A stretch of DNA of 64,000 nucleotides, taken from the NCBI RefSeq assembly GCF_018128025.1, contig NZ_JAGSCS010000005.1, positions 99,984-163,983 of the forward strand. The letters run 5' to 3'. The notes under the pieces are model-generated. The model was given only the letters and a program-made list of their open reading frames with translations, searched no databases and had not been told where the DNA came from. Below, piece by piece: positions 8,349-16,401 of this stretch. Position 1 is the stretch's first letter. Each line of letters opens with the position of its first letter. The position numbers and the translations under genes were made by a program. Source of the stretch: Proteiniclasticum sediminis (GTDB lineage: Bacteria; Bacillota; Clostridia; Clostridiales; Clostridiaceae).

Positions 8349-9572
8349 TTAGTCAGGGGAGGATAGCCATTGGAGAAGCGCTTCGGTCTCCTCCAATGGC
8401 TTCCGAAGTGCAGGGAGAGCGACTTTTTCCGGGCGGGTGAAGCCATCACGCCAGGTGCTTCTTGCCCCCATGAAGACCCGGCCGTTGTACCAGGTGGACA
8501 GGTGTTCCTGACCGGATAAAGCCTTCAGGATGGAGATGGCACCGGAGGAGAGGGCTGGGGCGATGTAGGGCTTGAAGCCCGTTTCCCGGACCCGGAAATT
8601 TTCCCGTTCCGTCCGGTGGGTAAGGAGGCTGGAGGTTTCCTCGTCATAGGCCGTCAGGGAGTTCACCACGATGAGCCCTTTCCCATGGGGGCCGTAGGTA
8701 CGAAGATCCGCCTGGAAGAGGTTTAGCTCCTTGGCGATGAACCGGGCCCGGGCTTCCATGACCCCGAGGCCAAAGCCTCGGATACGGTGGGAAGGAATCC
8801 CGCCGTCCTTCATGAGGCTCATGCAGAGGAGATCCACGGGGTCCGACACGATGTAGTAGTGACCGGTGAATCCGGCTTCCTCCGCCATGCGGGCATAGGA
8901 GAGAAGAATTTCCCGGTTCTTCTCCAGCTGCACCAGGCGAACATCGGTGAGGGCGGTGTCCAGAGGCGGGATATAGGCCGATACGGTGAAGATGAGAACA
9001 TCCGTGGAGAAAAGGCCGGAAAGATCGCTGTCTTCGATGGGGGGCAGCTCCGTGCCGTCGCTGATCTCGTTGATCTCCAGGTAGTAGCGCCGTCTTTTTT
9101 TCTCATCCAGATCAAAGATACGGATGGCCTTCACCGTGTCCCTGCCCAGGAGACGAAGTCCCTGGAGAAGGGTTCCTCCCACATCCCCCAGGCCCAGAAG
9201 CCCCAGGGTAAAGGGCGGGTTTACGGGAAAAGGAGCGGTTTCTCCCGGAGGGAGAAGCCCCACGGTGAAGCCCAAGGGGGCTGACTCGGTGAGGAGAAGA
9301 TCCGGACCGGAAATCTCCAGAAGATCGCTTAATGTCGTCCCTTCCAGATAACCGGGGAAATCGGGATTTTGGAGAGGACAAAGAAGACGAGTTCCGGTTT
9401 GGAGGAGATGCTCCATTTCCGCCCAACGGGGGGTGGAATTTCGAAGATGATGGCGAACTTCCTCCGCCAGGGGCTGGGGAAGGGTGGGGAGAAAGTCCGG
9501 GAAATCCTGGCCTTCCTGTCGCCGTTTCTCAAGATAAGCCAGGATCTCGCTTTGGGTAAAGAGACTGTTCAC
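8349..9572 (-). CDS. Lactate/malate-dehydrogenase-like NAD-binding protein
   Basis: A 407-residue protein starting with GTG, with a modest AAGGA site upstream. Residues 1-130 form an N-terminal region I do not recognise. Then comes a Rossmann core with GLLGLGDVGG, an acidic strand end IRIFDLDE, VSDPVDLLCM (compare the SNPVD motif of lactate/malate dehydrogenases), a G-x-G-L-x-x-A-R segment and YGPHGKG where those enzymes have the catalytic-His loop G-E-H-G. So it resembles the LDH/MDH fold but departs at most substrate-determining positions, and is about 90 residues longer. It begins 21 bp after the giant gene 9594-14432 and is surely cotranscribed with it. Substrate unknown. I would not annotate it as ldh. 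Confidence 0.7.
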   Translation of the reverse strand: MNSLFTQSEILAYLEKRRQEGQDFPDFLPTLPQPLAEEVRHHLRNSTPRWAEMEHLLQTGTRLLCPLQNPDFPGYLEGTTLSDLLEISGPDLLLTESAPLGFTVGLLPPGETAPFPVNPPFTLGLLGLGDVGGTLLQGLRLLGRDTVKAIRIFDLDEKKRRRYYLEINEISDGTELPPIEDSDLSGLFSTDVLIFTVSAYIPPLDTALTDVRLVQLEKNREILLSYARMAEEAGFTGHYYIVSDPVDLLCMSLMKDGGIPSHRIRGFGLGVMEARARFIAKELNLFQADLRTYGPHGKGLIVVNSLTAYDEETSSLLTHRTERENFRVRETGFKPYIAPALSSGAISILKALSGQEHLSTWYNGRVFMGARSTWRDGFTRPEKVALPALRKPLEETEALLQWLSSPD

Positions 9573-9593
9573 TACGTCACGTCCTTTTTCAGA

Positions 9594-12500
9594 TTAGTCG
9601 ATGAGCTTTTCCATGCGCAAGAGTTCCACCAGATCCGATTCCAAGTAGGAGGACGGCGCCTTGAAGAGGTTGTAGCTCACATCCTGCCCTTTGTCCGGGA
9701 TCCGGGGGACCGTGAAGACCTGCCCCAGGGAGAGGAGAGTGAGTTTCCGTTCATAGACCTTGTGGAATTCCTCTTCAATGACCTGGAAGATCCGGATGGC
9801 ATTTTCGATGGATACCCGGGACAGGGTGAAGATTCGCTCATTGGTGGATTCATGGATGAAGGTGGGCATGGTGTAGGGCAAAATGAGGTTGATGGAGGAG
9901 ATGAGGTTGCGCTTGGGATACTCGCCCCGCCAGAGGGCGTCCCCGCCCATGAAGGGGTAGAGATCCTTCTCGTTGAACCAGACCTTCAGCCGCGGGATGG
10001 AGTAGACGCTCTCCACGGCATAATCCTTGCCGGTCATGAGGTCTTTGCCCTTGGCGGAGACGATGCCACCGATGATTTTGCGTACTTCGATGCCGTGGGA
10101 TTTAAACAGGGGGCTTAAGGCATTCATGCGGTAGCCCTTGTGGAGGATGGTATCCACGAGGATCACCGGACGGTTGAAGGAGGAGAGAGTTTTCACCTGA
10201 TTCTCCAGGGACAGGTAGAAGGGAACCTCCCGAATGGAAAAGTCCGTCATGGAGGGTTCAAAATATTTTTCCGTATGGAGCACCTTCGTCACGGTGTTAG
10301 GCACGACAGATCGGTCCAAAACGTCGCCGTAGGGGACGCACATGTAGGGACCCAGCTGCCGGGGTTTCGTCTCGGTCATGGGAACGCCGTTCTCCGCGCA
10401 GATGAGGCTGATGAGCCCCTGTTGGAGCATGAGGGGTTCGAAGGGGAGAAGGAGCTTGCCGGGGTAGAGATTTCCTAAAGCGCCCATGAGCGTTTCCCGG
10501 GTTTCGGCGATGATGGCTTTTACCCGGGGATTGCTGCGGAAAGGATCCTTCAGGATATTTTCCATGTCGAGGTTCAGGGCCATGGGGGTGCTCATGTCCA
10601 CATAGTGGAGGGCTTCCGGGTAATCCAGGGTTTTGAAGTTGTAACGGGATAGGAGCGGCAGGAACCGGTCATCCCGGATGACTTTATTCTTCGGCGCATA
10701 GAGGGCGCATTCGTAGTCCCGGGACACTCCGAAGGAGAGGGTCTCCGTGAGGAGAATCTCGTGGTAGTTTCGCAGCCGGTCCGGGGGCTGGACAAAGAGT
10801 CCGTCCAGGACCATGATGCGGCCCAGGTTCAGGGAGCGGATTTTATCCGCGAAGGCGGCGTTCTTGACCTCGGTCATGAGGTTTTCGCTGCGGGCCCAAT
10901 GGAAGGTGCTCATGCCGATCCAGCGGCCGGTGTTGAGATCCCGGAGAGTCAGGACCCGTCCCGAGGGTTTCTGGAAAAGATCCCGCAGAGTCCGGGCTAC
11001 TTGGGCTTTCTGGGTGGGGAAGAGTTCCTCCACCACCTGGTGGAGCTCCTCTTCCAGTTCCCGGTAAATCTTCTTTTCCAGGAAGGTGAGGCTCACGGGG
11101 GACTTCTCCACGGGGGCTTTCTGGTAAAAGCCATTGAGGTAAATATAGTTTTGGGCCATGGGATCAATGAGGGTGGAAATATCCCGGTTTTCATCGATGT
11201 TGGTCCGGATTTTCGTGGAGCTGACCTCCTTGAGGTTCTTGGGCAGATCCAGGAAGGTCACCTGGGGTAACTTTGCCGCGATTTCCTCCCGGGTTCCCTT
11301 TTTTCGGGTGCGGTCGATGATCAGGTGCTTCATGGTGTGGATGGAGTTCTTCGTGGCCTTGGCCTGGTAGCTGGAAGCATTCTGCACCACATCGCTGCCG
11401 CAGACCATATGGACGGCCCCTTCAAAAATCCGGCTGAGTTTGCGCAGATCTCCTTCGTGGGCGATGTTCACGGGCAGATCCTCGGGGAAGAGATAGAGGT
11501 CCAGTTCCCCAGAGGTGCTCATTTCCAGAATCCGCCTGCGGACGCTGTTGGGCAGGGTCTTCTTGGACCAGGAAAACTCGTCGATGGATAAGTATACCTC
11601 ATAGCCCTCATCCCGAATGAGCTTGGCGATGGCCAGGTGGGAGAGGGTAAAGGGATCGAAGGTCCCGGGGAAAAAGGCGTACTGCCGATTCTCCGGATAG
11701 GGGAAGGGCCCTTCCTCATGGAGGTAGTCATTCATGAACCGGTAGATGTTGTTGAGTCCAACGCTCTGGCAGAGGAAGAGCAGGTTCTTCTGCTCATCGG
11801 TGAGGAGGGTGATCAGTTTTTTGCAGATCTTTGTGAAGACCCGATTTTTGCTTTCCAGGGAGAGGATCTCCGAGGCAAAGATCACCTTGCCGATGGTGGT
11901 GAAGGCGGCGCGCACCGTGAGGGATTCAAAGTCCGCCATGCCAAAGAGGAGCACGCTGATCATGCTCACCAGACGCTTTTCCTTTTCTTCCTCCGAAAGG
12001 GTGACGCTGCGCATACCGAACTGGATGAAGGACTCCAGAGTGGTTCCCAGGGTCTTGATGACCAGGGTTTTCACCGAAGGATTCGCGGTTTTCACCTTAA
12101 TGAGGAGATCGTCGATGATTTCATCGAACTCCTTGAGATTCAGATAGAGCATGACTTTGCCCAAAGGCTTGGGAATATATTCCGTGAATCGGTGTCCCTC
12201 GATTTCCAGGGCGCGGAGAAGCTCCACGGCCACTTCATTGCGTTCATAAGCGGAGAGTTTTCGCATGAGGGTCAGGAGGGAGTTGCCGGCGGTGCGCCGG
12301 ACGGACTCGATGGCGGATACCTTCAGGAGATTGCAAAGATGCAGGGCGGTGTTGATGGGGGAGACCTGGTGTCCTTCCAGGGTATAGTAGGCCAGGAGCC
12401 GGATGTTGTTGCGCTTCACAATCCAATGGGTGGCAGACTTGAGGTTATTGAGGAAGACCGCTTCCAGTTCGCTTTGTCGTCCTTCCAGATTCCTCTCCAG

Positions 12501-14432
12501 GCGTTTTCGCTCCTCCTCCAGCTCCAGCTGTCCGGAGAGTTTCATGAGGAGAAACACCTCCGTCAGGTCCGTGGGGGAGCCTGCTTTTTCGATGCGCCGG
12601 GTGAGTTCCTCGGCCATTTCTGCGCTGAGGGTAGTCTTGGGCATGCTCTGGGTGATCTGCTCCAGTGCGCTGAGCCGAAGGATCAGACCGCCGGTGAGGA
12701 GGGTACGAAAGAATGCCTCCTTGGTTTCCTGGGCTAAAGGGATGTATTTCACGGCTTCCATGAGGAAGACGCAGGTTTCCGTTTTTTTGAGGTTGACCTC
12801 CTCATAGTGGGGGAGAAGAATCTGGGCATAGGTGCTTTGCCTTCCCGGAGGAAGGGTCTGGAAGAGAGTGCGCATCATGGTGCCCAGGGCGTAGCCCAAA
12901 AGGAACCTATGGCTGTCGATGACCTTATGGCCGGGATAGAGCACATGGTGAAGAATCTCATCCAGCAGTTCCAGCCCGGACCGGTGAGACGAGGGGGCTG
13001 TTTCTTCCAAGGGCAGTTCCTTGCGGTAGTCTTCGTCGAAGGTTCCCAGGAGCCTTCCCAGGATCTCCGCGCTGTGATAGCGGATATCGTCCTCGGGATG
13101 GATGAGACATTCCTCCAGGAACCGGATCACTTGGAGCTTTTGCCCCTGGGTGAGGTAGGTGGAGTATTCCTCAAAGATCCGGATGTATTCCCGAAGATCC
13201 CGCCAGTCCCGGAGGGAGCGGGCTTCCTCCAGCAGGGTATCCATGGAGTATTCGTTGCGCAGAAGGTTCATTACCCGGATGTTGTGATCAATAGCATGGT
13301 ATTTTAGCCGCGCCGTCACTTCCTCCCGGAAGCAGATGGCGGGCTTTTTCAGCGGTTTTCGGGTTTTTCTCGATTCCTGAACCTTGCGGTTCCACTCCTT
13401 GTTGCCCACCTGGATTTCCACCCCCAGGGTGACCAGGTAGTCTTCAAAATCCTTGAGCTTGGCATAAACCCGCTCATAGCGGCGGCGCTTCGCCTCGTCC
13501 ACATTATCGAGCTTATCCAGGATCACCTGGAAGGAGTCTTCCAGGGGGTAGATGAACATGACGTCCTCCCCATCCTGGGACTTGCTTTTGACGCGAAAAT
13601 CCGAGTAGATCAGGATCAGGGCTTCCAGGGAAAGATTTTCCAGTTCCAGATCCCAGGTGCTGTGGTTTACGGCGATGTTTCGGATATAGTCAATGCCATG
13701 CTTTTTGAACCAGATGTCGGAATAGTAGTAGTGGAGATAGGGCACCCGGCGCATCTCGTGGAGCTTTACCCCATATTTTCCGATGTCGTGGCCTGCCAGG
13801 GCGCCGGACACCCGGCCCAGATCCAAGGGAATGCCGAGACTCGCCAACTGTCGGGCGATGAACATGCCCACATGGTGGACGCCCGCCACATGATCCAGGG
13901 TGCTGTAGCCGAAGAGATCCCGAGACAGGCGCATGAGGGCGTAGATGTGGTCCTCTTTAAACGCTTTTTGGAAGCGGCGGTATTCGTCATCCTCCAGGGC
14001 TTCCATTTCTTTTTTCGTGAGGAACTGGAAGCTGTGGGTCACATGGAAGGCCGAGCTTGAGGACTGCTCCTCCTGGTGAAGGAGGGTCTCGTAGGCGGCC
14101 AGGAAAAGCTCGATGAAGATCCGCTCTCCTTCGGTGAAGCTTCGGTCTCGGGCATCCTCATCCACCTGGCACACCAGGAAGTCGTAAATGGCGGGAAGCT
14201 CCGTCACCGCGACGCCGGACAGCTCCAGAGAGGCTTCTTTAACCACGTTCCAAAGGCTTTGGGCGTGGTAGTTCCCCTCCACGGCGAGCTTCAGGAGGGC
14301 GGTCTGGAACTTTTTCTCCGTGGCCCAGGCGACCAGCTCCTTTTTGGGCAGGCCCACGCGTTTTAAAAAGGGGGAAAGGGTCACGGCTTTCCGAAGATTT
14401 GACAAGATGGTCTGTCCCGATGGCTGTGTCAC
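9594..14432 (-). CDS. Giant HD / helical-repeat / nucleotidyltransferase / PRT-like multidomain protein
   Basis: A 1612-residue predicted cytoplasmic protein with a GTG start preceded by GGGAG at about 8 bases. Seen in order: an N-terminal region; an HD phosphohydrolase domain with H186/H187, H215-D216 (AGHDIGKYG), H257 (NHSTW) and D278; a long Leu-rich helical region (about 400-900, HEAT-like in look); a nucleotidyltransferase domain with FFPGTFDPFTLSH (920-932) and SSTKIR (to R1076), the HxGH and ISSTxxR signatures of NadD/cytidylyltransferase enzymes, though with T-x-S-H for HxGH; a segment around 1160-1300 that may be an acyltransferase (GNAT) fold; and PVILVDTILHKG (1422-1433), which resembles the PRPP loop of phosphoribosyltransferases. 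NadD next to an HD hydrolase (YqeK) is a common Bacillota arrangement, so a role in NAD or nucleotide-cofactor metabolism is a reasonable but unproven inference. First gene of an operon with the LDH-like protein. Confidence 0.75.
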   Translation of the reverse strand: MTQPSGQTILSNLRKAVTLSPFLKRVGLPKKELVAWATEKKFQTALLKLAVEGNYHAQSLWNVVKEASLELSGVAVTELPAIYDFLVCQVDEDARDRSFTEGERIFIELFLAAYETLLHQEEQSSSSAFHVTHSFQFLTKKEMEALEDDEYRRFQKAFKEDHIYALMRLSRDLFGYSTLDHVAGVHHVGMFIARQLASLGIPLDLGRVSGALAGHDIGKYGVKLHEMRRVPYLHYYYSDIWFKKHGIDYIRNIAVNHSTWDLELENLSLEALILIYSDFRVKSKSQDGEDVMFIYPLEDSFQVILDKLDNVDEAKRRRYERVYAKLKDFEDYLVTLGVEIQVGNKEWNRKVQESRKTRKPLKKPAICFREEVTARLKYHAIDHNIRVMNLLRNEYSMDTLLEEARSLRDWRDLREYIRIFEEYSTYLTQGQKLQVIRFLEECLIHPEDDIRYHSAEILGRLLGTFDEDYRKELPLEETAPSSHRSGLELLDEILHHVLYPGHKVIDSHRFLLGYALGTMMRTLFQTLPPGRQSTYAQILLPHYEEVNLKKTETCVFLMEAVKYIPLAQETKEAFFRTLLTGGLILRLSALEQITQSMPKTTLSAEMAEELTRRIEKAGSPTDLTEVFLLMKLSGQLELEEERKRLERNLEGRQSELEAVFLNNLKSATHWIVKRNNIRLLAYYTLEGHQVSPINTALHLCNLLKVSAIESVRRTAGNSLLTLMRKLSAYERNEVAVELLRALEIEGHRFTEYIPKPLGKVMLYLNLKEFDEIIDDLLIKVKTANPSVKTLVIKTLGTTLESFIQFGMRSVTLSEEEKEKRLVSMISVLLFGMADFESLTVRAAFTTIGKVIFASEILSLESKNRVFTKICKKLITLLTDEQKNLLFLCQSVGLNNIYRFMNDYLHEEGPFPYPENRQYAFFPGTFDPFTLSHLAIAKLIRDEGYEVYLSIDEFSWSKKTLPNSVRRRILEMSTSGELDLYLFPEDLPVNIAHEGDLRKLSRIFEGAVHMVCGSDVVQNASSYQAKATKNSIHTMKHLIIDRTRKKGTREEIAAKLPQVTFLDLPKNLKEVSSTKIRTNIDENRDISTLIDPMAQNYIYLNGFYQKAPVEKSPVSLTFLEKKIYRELEEELHQVVEELFPTQKAQVARTLRDLFQKPSGRVLTLRDLNTGRWIGMSTFHWARSENLMTEVKNAAFADKIRSLNLGRIMVLDGLFVQPPDRLRNYHEILLTETLSFGVSRDYECALYAPKNKVIRDDRFLPLLSRYNFKTLDYPEALHYVDMSTPMALNLDMENILKDPFRSNPRVKAIIAETRETLMGALGNLYPGKLLLPFEPLMLQQGLISLICAENGVPMTETKPRQLGPYMCVPYGDVLDRSVVPNTVTKVLHTEKYFEPSMTDFSIREVPFYLSLENQVKTLSSFNRPVILVDTILHKGYRMNALSPLFKSHGIEVRKIIGGIVSAKGKDLMTGKDYAVESVYSIPRLKVWFNEKDLYPFMGGDALWRGEYPKRNLISSINLILPYTMPTFIHESTNERIFTLSRVSIENAIRIFQVIEEEFHKVYERKLTLLSLGQVFTVPRIPDKGQDVSYNLFKAPSSYLESDLVELLRMEKLID

Positions 14433-14464
14433 AGGTATCGCTCCCTTCTATGCTCTATAGGTTT

Positions 14465-14470
14465 ATTATA
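14465..14470 (-). promoter_or_regulatory. -10 box of the giant multidomain gene
   Basis: A perfect TATAAT reading leftward lies 33 bp before the GTG start. No clear -35 is present at 16-18 bp; TTGTAG is 20 bp upstream. The rest of 14471-14692 shows no other element I can support. Confidence 0.5.
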
Positions 14471-14692
14471 GAATGATTCCCCCAAATACTCTACAACGAT
14501 TTCAGGGGGCGGAAACGCGGGTTTTCCTCGATATTCTCCGCATGGCGCATTTTGAATGCGGGAAGTGTTTATCTTAGAGCGCCATGGGGAGTTAGGGATC
14601 AGGCAGGAAATCGGGCGGGGAAAATCGTGAAGTTCTTTAATAAGGTTTTAATATAGCTCAGGTATTCTTAAGAAAACGGGAGGAGGGAGACC

Positions 14693-15049
14693 ATGGGATA
14701 CAATCAGCACAATCAGAACGGAAGTCCCCTGTCCAGAGTCATCCTGCTGGTGGTTCTCCTCATTTTCCTGGGACCTGCCGCCATCAGCATCATTGGAGCC
14801 GGACTGGGCATCCTGGTTTCGCTCACCCTGGTGCTCCTCGTCGTGGCGCTGGTGCTTCTGGCTTCACCCATCCTCATGCTCTATTTTCCCGCTTCGGCGG
14901 CTTTCCATGTGCCCCAGATGGCACTCTTCTTCTTTGGCATCGCCGTACTGGCCCTTTTCGTCCTGACCGTGGCGGTGGTGCTGAAGTTCATCAAATGGCT
15001 GTTCTTGACGATTATTCGGGGGATCCGGCGGATCCTGGGCTATTCATAA
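14693..15049 (+). CDS. Small three-helix membrane protein
   Basis: A 118-residue protein with a short polar Asn/Gln-rich N terminus, three long hydrophobic segments (about 15-36, 38-66, 78-103) and a basic C-terminal tail (IIRGIRRILGYS). The start has a strong GGAGGAGGGAG site. It precedes a DUF4097-like protein by 33 bp, so the two form an operon. In many Bacillota a DUF1700-type membrane protein precedes a DUF4097 protein in envelope-stress operons. This protein resembles only the membrane part of such partners, so the link is inference. Function unknown. Confidence 0.7.
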   Translation: MGYNQHNQNGSPLSRVILLVVLLIFLGPAAISIIGAGLGILVSLTLVLLVVALVLLASPILMLYFPASAAFHVPQMALFFFGIAVLALFVLTVAVVLKFIKWLFLTIIRGIRRILGYS

Positions 15050-15082
15050 CTCCCCTAGGGGGGAACGGAGGGTAATGTATCC

Positions 15083-16033
15083 ATGAGCGGTTTTAAAAAA
15101 GTACTCATCACTACCCTGATCATTGCATCAGTTTCCATCGGCATCGGGGCTTACATTATTTATGATTCGGGGCTCTCCCCCTGGCAAGTGGGCGAGAATC
15201 TTCGCCGGTTCTTCGGGGACAGCGGCATTTCTGTGGACTTGGGGAAATCCGTCGAGGTGAAGGAAAATCAGTCCTTTACCCTGGGGGATAAGTCTAAGCT
15301 CAAGCTGAGCACCGTCCATGGCCGGATCCGGGTGGAGATGGTGGAGGGGACGGACATTCACCTGAGCATCACCGGAAAGATCCCGGAACGTTACAAAGAC
15401 AGCTACCTGAAGATCCAGGAGTCTGCGGACGGCTTGGAAGTCTCGCTGTTTAAAGGGATTCAGAATATCAACATCGGCCTTGGTTCCGATTTTGACCTGG
15501 ATATCCTGCTTCGGGTTCCGGCCAGCTACGCCGGCGATGTGGAGCTTTCCAACGTTTCCGATGAAATCAATGTCAACGGACTGAATGGAGGGAAGATCAC
15601 CCTGGCCAATGTGTCCGGGGATATGATTCTTGAAGAAGGCACTTTTGAGCACATTGCCTTTAACTCCGTGTCGGGCACCGTCATCAGCTACAGCAGCGCC
15701 AAAAGTGTCACCGGGGAAACCGTGTCCGGAAATATCACGGCCACGAACATTGGAGAACACTTCAATGTGAAGAGCATCTCGGGCACCGTGAATCTCAAGA
15801 GCAGTGCGCTTCTCGAGAACTCCCAAGCCGACACCGTATCCGGGGATATGGAGGTTGTGGTGGAGAATCAGGGAAACCTGTCCTATGAACTGACCAGCGT
15901 CAGCGGAAAGCTGAAGGCTGAGCATGAGGGAAGCGTGATCCAGGGGGATAAATCCCTGTCGCAAAACAATACAGCCGGGGCTGTAAAGGTTAAACTGTCT
16001 AGTGTTTCGGGGAAAATCTCCCTGAAATATTAG
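15083..16033 (+). CDS. DUF4097-like membrane-anchored beta-repeat protein
   Basis: A 316-residue protein with one N-terminal membrane segment or uncleaved signal (residues 7-27), then an extracytoplasmic domain. From about residue 130 it shows short repeats around SNVSDEI, ANVSGDM, NSVSGTV, ETVSGNI, KSISGTV, DTVSGDM, TSVSGKL and SSVSGKI, at roughly 18-25 residue intervals. This is the periodic strand-turn pattern of DUF4097 / putative-adhesin beta-solenoids. Such proteins are often in operons for envelope stress or antimicrobial-peptide response, but no biochemical role is established. Transcribed with the small membrane protein before it. Confidence 0.8.
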   Translation: MSGFKKVLITTLIIASVSIGIGAYIIYDSGLSPWQVGENLRRFFGDSGISVDLGKSVEVKENQSFTLGDKSKLKLSTVHGRIRVEMVEGTDIHLSITGKIPERYKDSYLKIQESADGLEVSLFKGIQNINIGLGSDFDLDILLRVPASYAGDVELSNVSDEINVNGLNGGKITLANVSGDMILEEGTFEHIAFNSVSGTVISYSSAKSVTGETVSGNITATNIGEHFNVKSISGTVNLKSSALLENSQADTVSGDMEVVVENQGNLSYELTSVSGKLKAEHEGSVIQGDKSLSQNNTAGAVKVKLSSVSGKISLKY

Positions 16034-16049
16034 TAATTTATCCAAATTG

Positions 16050-16092
16050 TTCACACTTTGTTCACAGAAAATAACGGGAGATTCACTATAAT
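16050..16092 (+). promoter_or_regulatory. Ferredoxin promoter with two TTCACA direct repeats
   Basis: A perfect TATAAT is at 16087-16092. Two TTCACA copies are at 16050-16055 and 16061-16066, exactly 11 bp apart (TTCACA-N5-TTCACA), and end 20 bp before the -10 where a -35 is lacking. An 11-bp direct repeat is what PhoP/OmpR-family activators bind. The regulator is not known. Confidence 0.5.
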
Positions 16093-16120
16093 AGGATTAT
16101 AAACAGAAAGGGGTGTTTTT

Positions 16121-16309
16121 ATGAAGCCAGCAGTAGATCAGGATCTTTGCATTGGATGCGGAGTGTGCCCAAGCGTTGCTCCTTCCGTGTTCGACATGAA
16201 CGATGACGGAAAGGCAGAGCCCATTGTGGACGCTGTACCCGCAGGGGATGAAGATGTTGCTCAGGAAGCTATGGATAGCTGTCCTGTAGGAGCCATCACA
16301 CTGGAATAA
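16121..16309 (+). CDS. Single-cluster [4Fe-4S] ferredoxin
   Basis: A 62-residue electron carrier with C10, C13 and C16 (CIGCGVC) and C54 (SCPVGAI). That gives four ligands for one [4Fe-4S] cluster, with the second-cluster cysteines of 2[4Fe-4S] clostridial ferredoxins absent. The protein is very acidic, as usual. AAAGGGGTG gives a good ribosome site. It is monocistronic, with its own promoter and terminator. Confidence 0.93.
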   Translation: MKPAVDQDLCIGCGVCPSVAPSVFDMNDDGKAEPIVDAVPAGDEDVAQEAMDSCPVGAITLE

Positions 16310-16324
16310 TCCGGGAAAACAAAG

Positions 16325-16348
16325 AGAGATCGCAAGATCTCTTTTTTT
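16325..16348 (+). terminator. Ferredoxin terminator
   Basis: The stem AGAGATC/GATCTCT (16325-16331, 16336-16342) with a GCAA loop runs into a seven-T tract. Confidence 0.88.
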
Positions 16349-16401
16349 GTGCCCGAGATTAAGGTATCATAAGAGTATCGACAACAAAGGAGGAGAGTCC
16401 C

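Noticed and set aside
8349-9572. Annotation as lactate dehydrogenase (ldh)
   Set aside because: The catalytic loop and substrate-specificity positions do not match, and the protein is much longer. Only the fold family is claimed.
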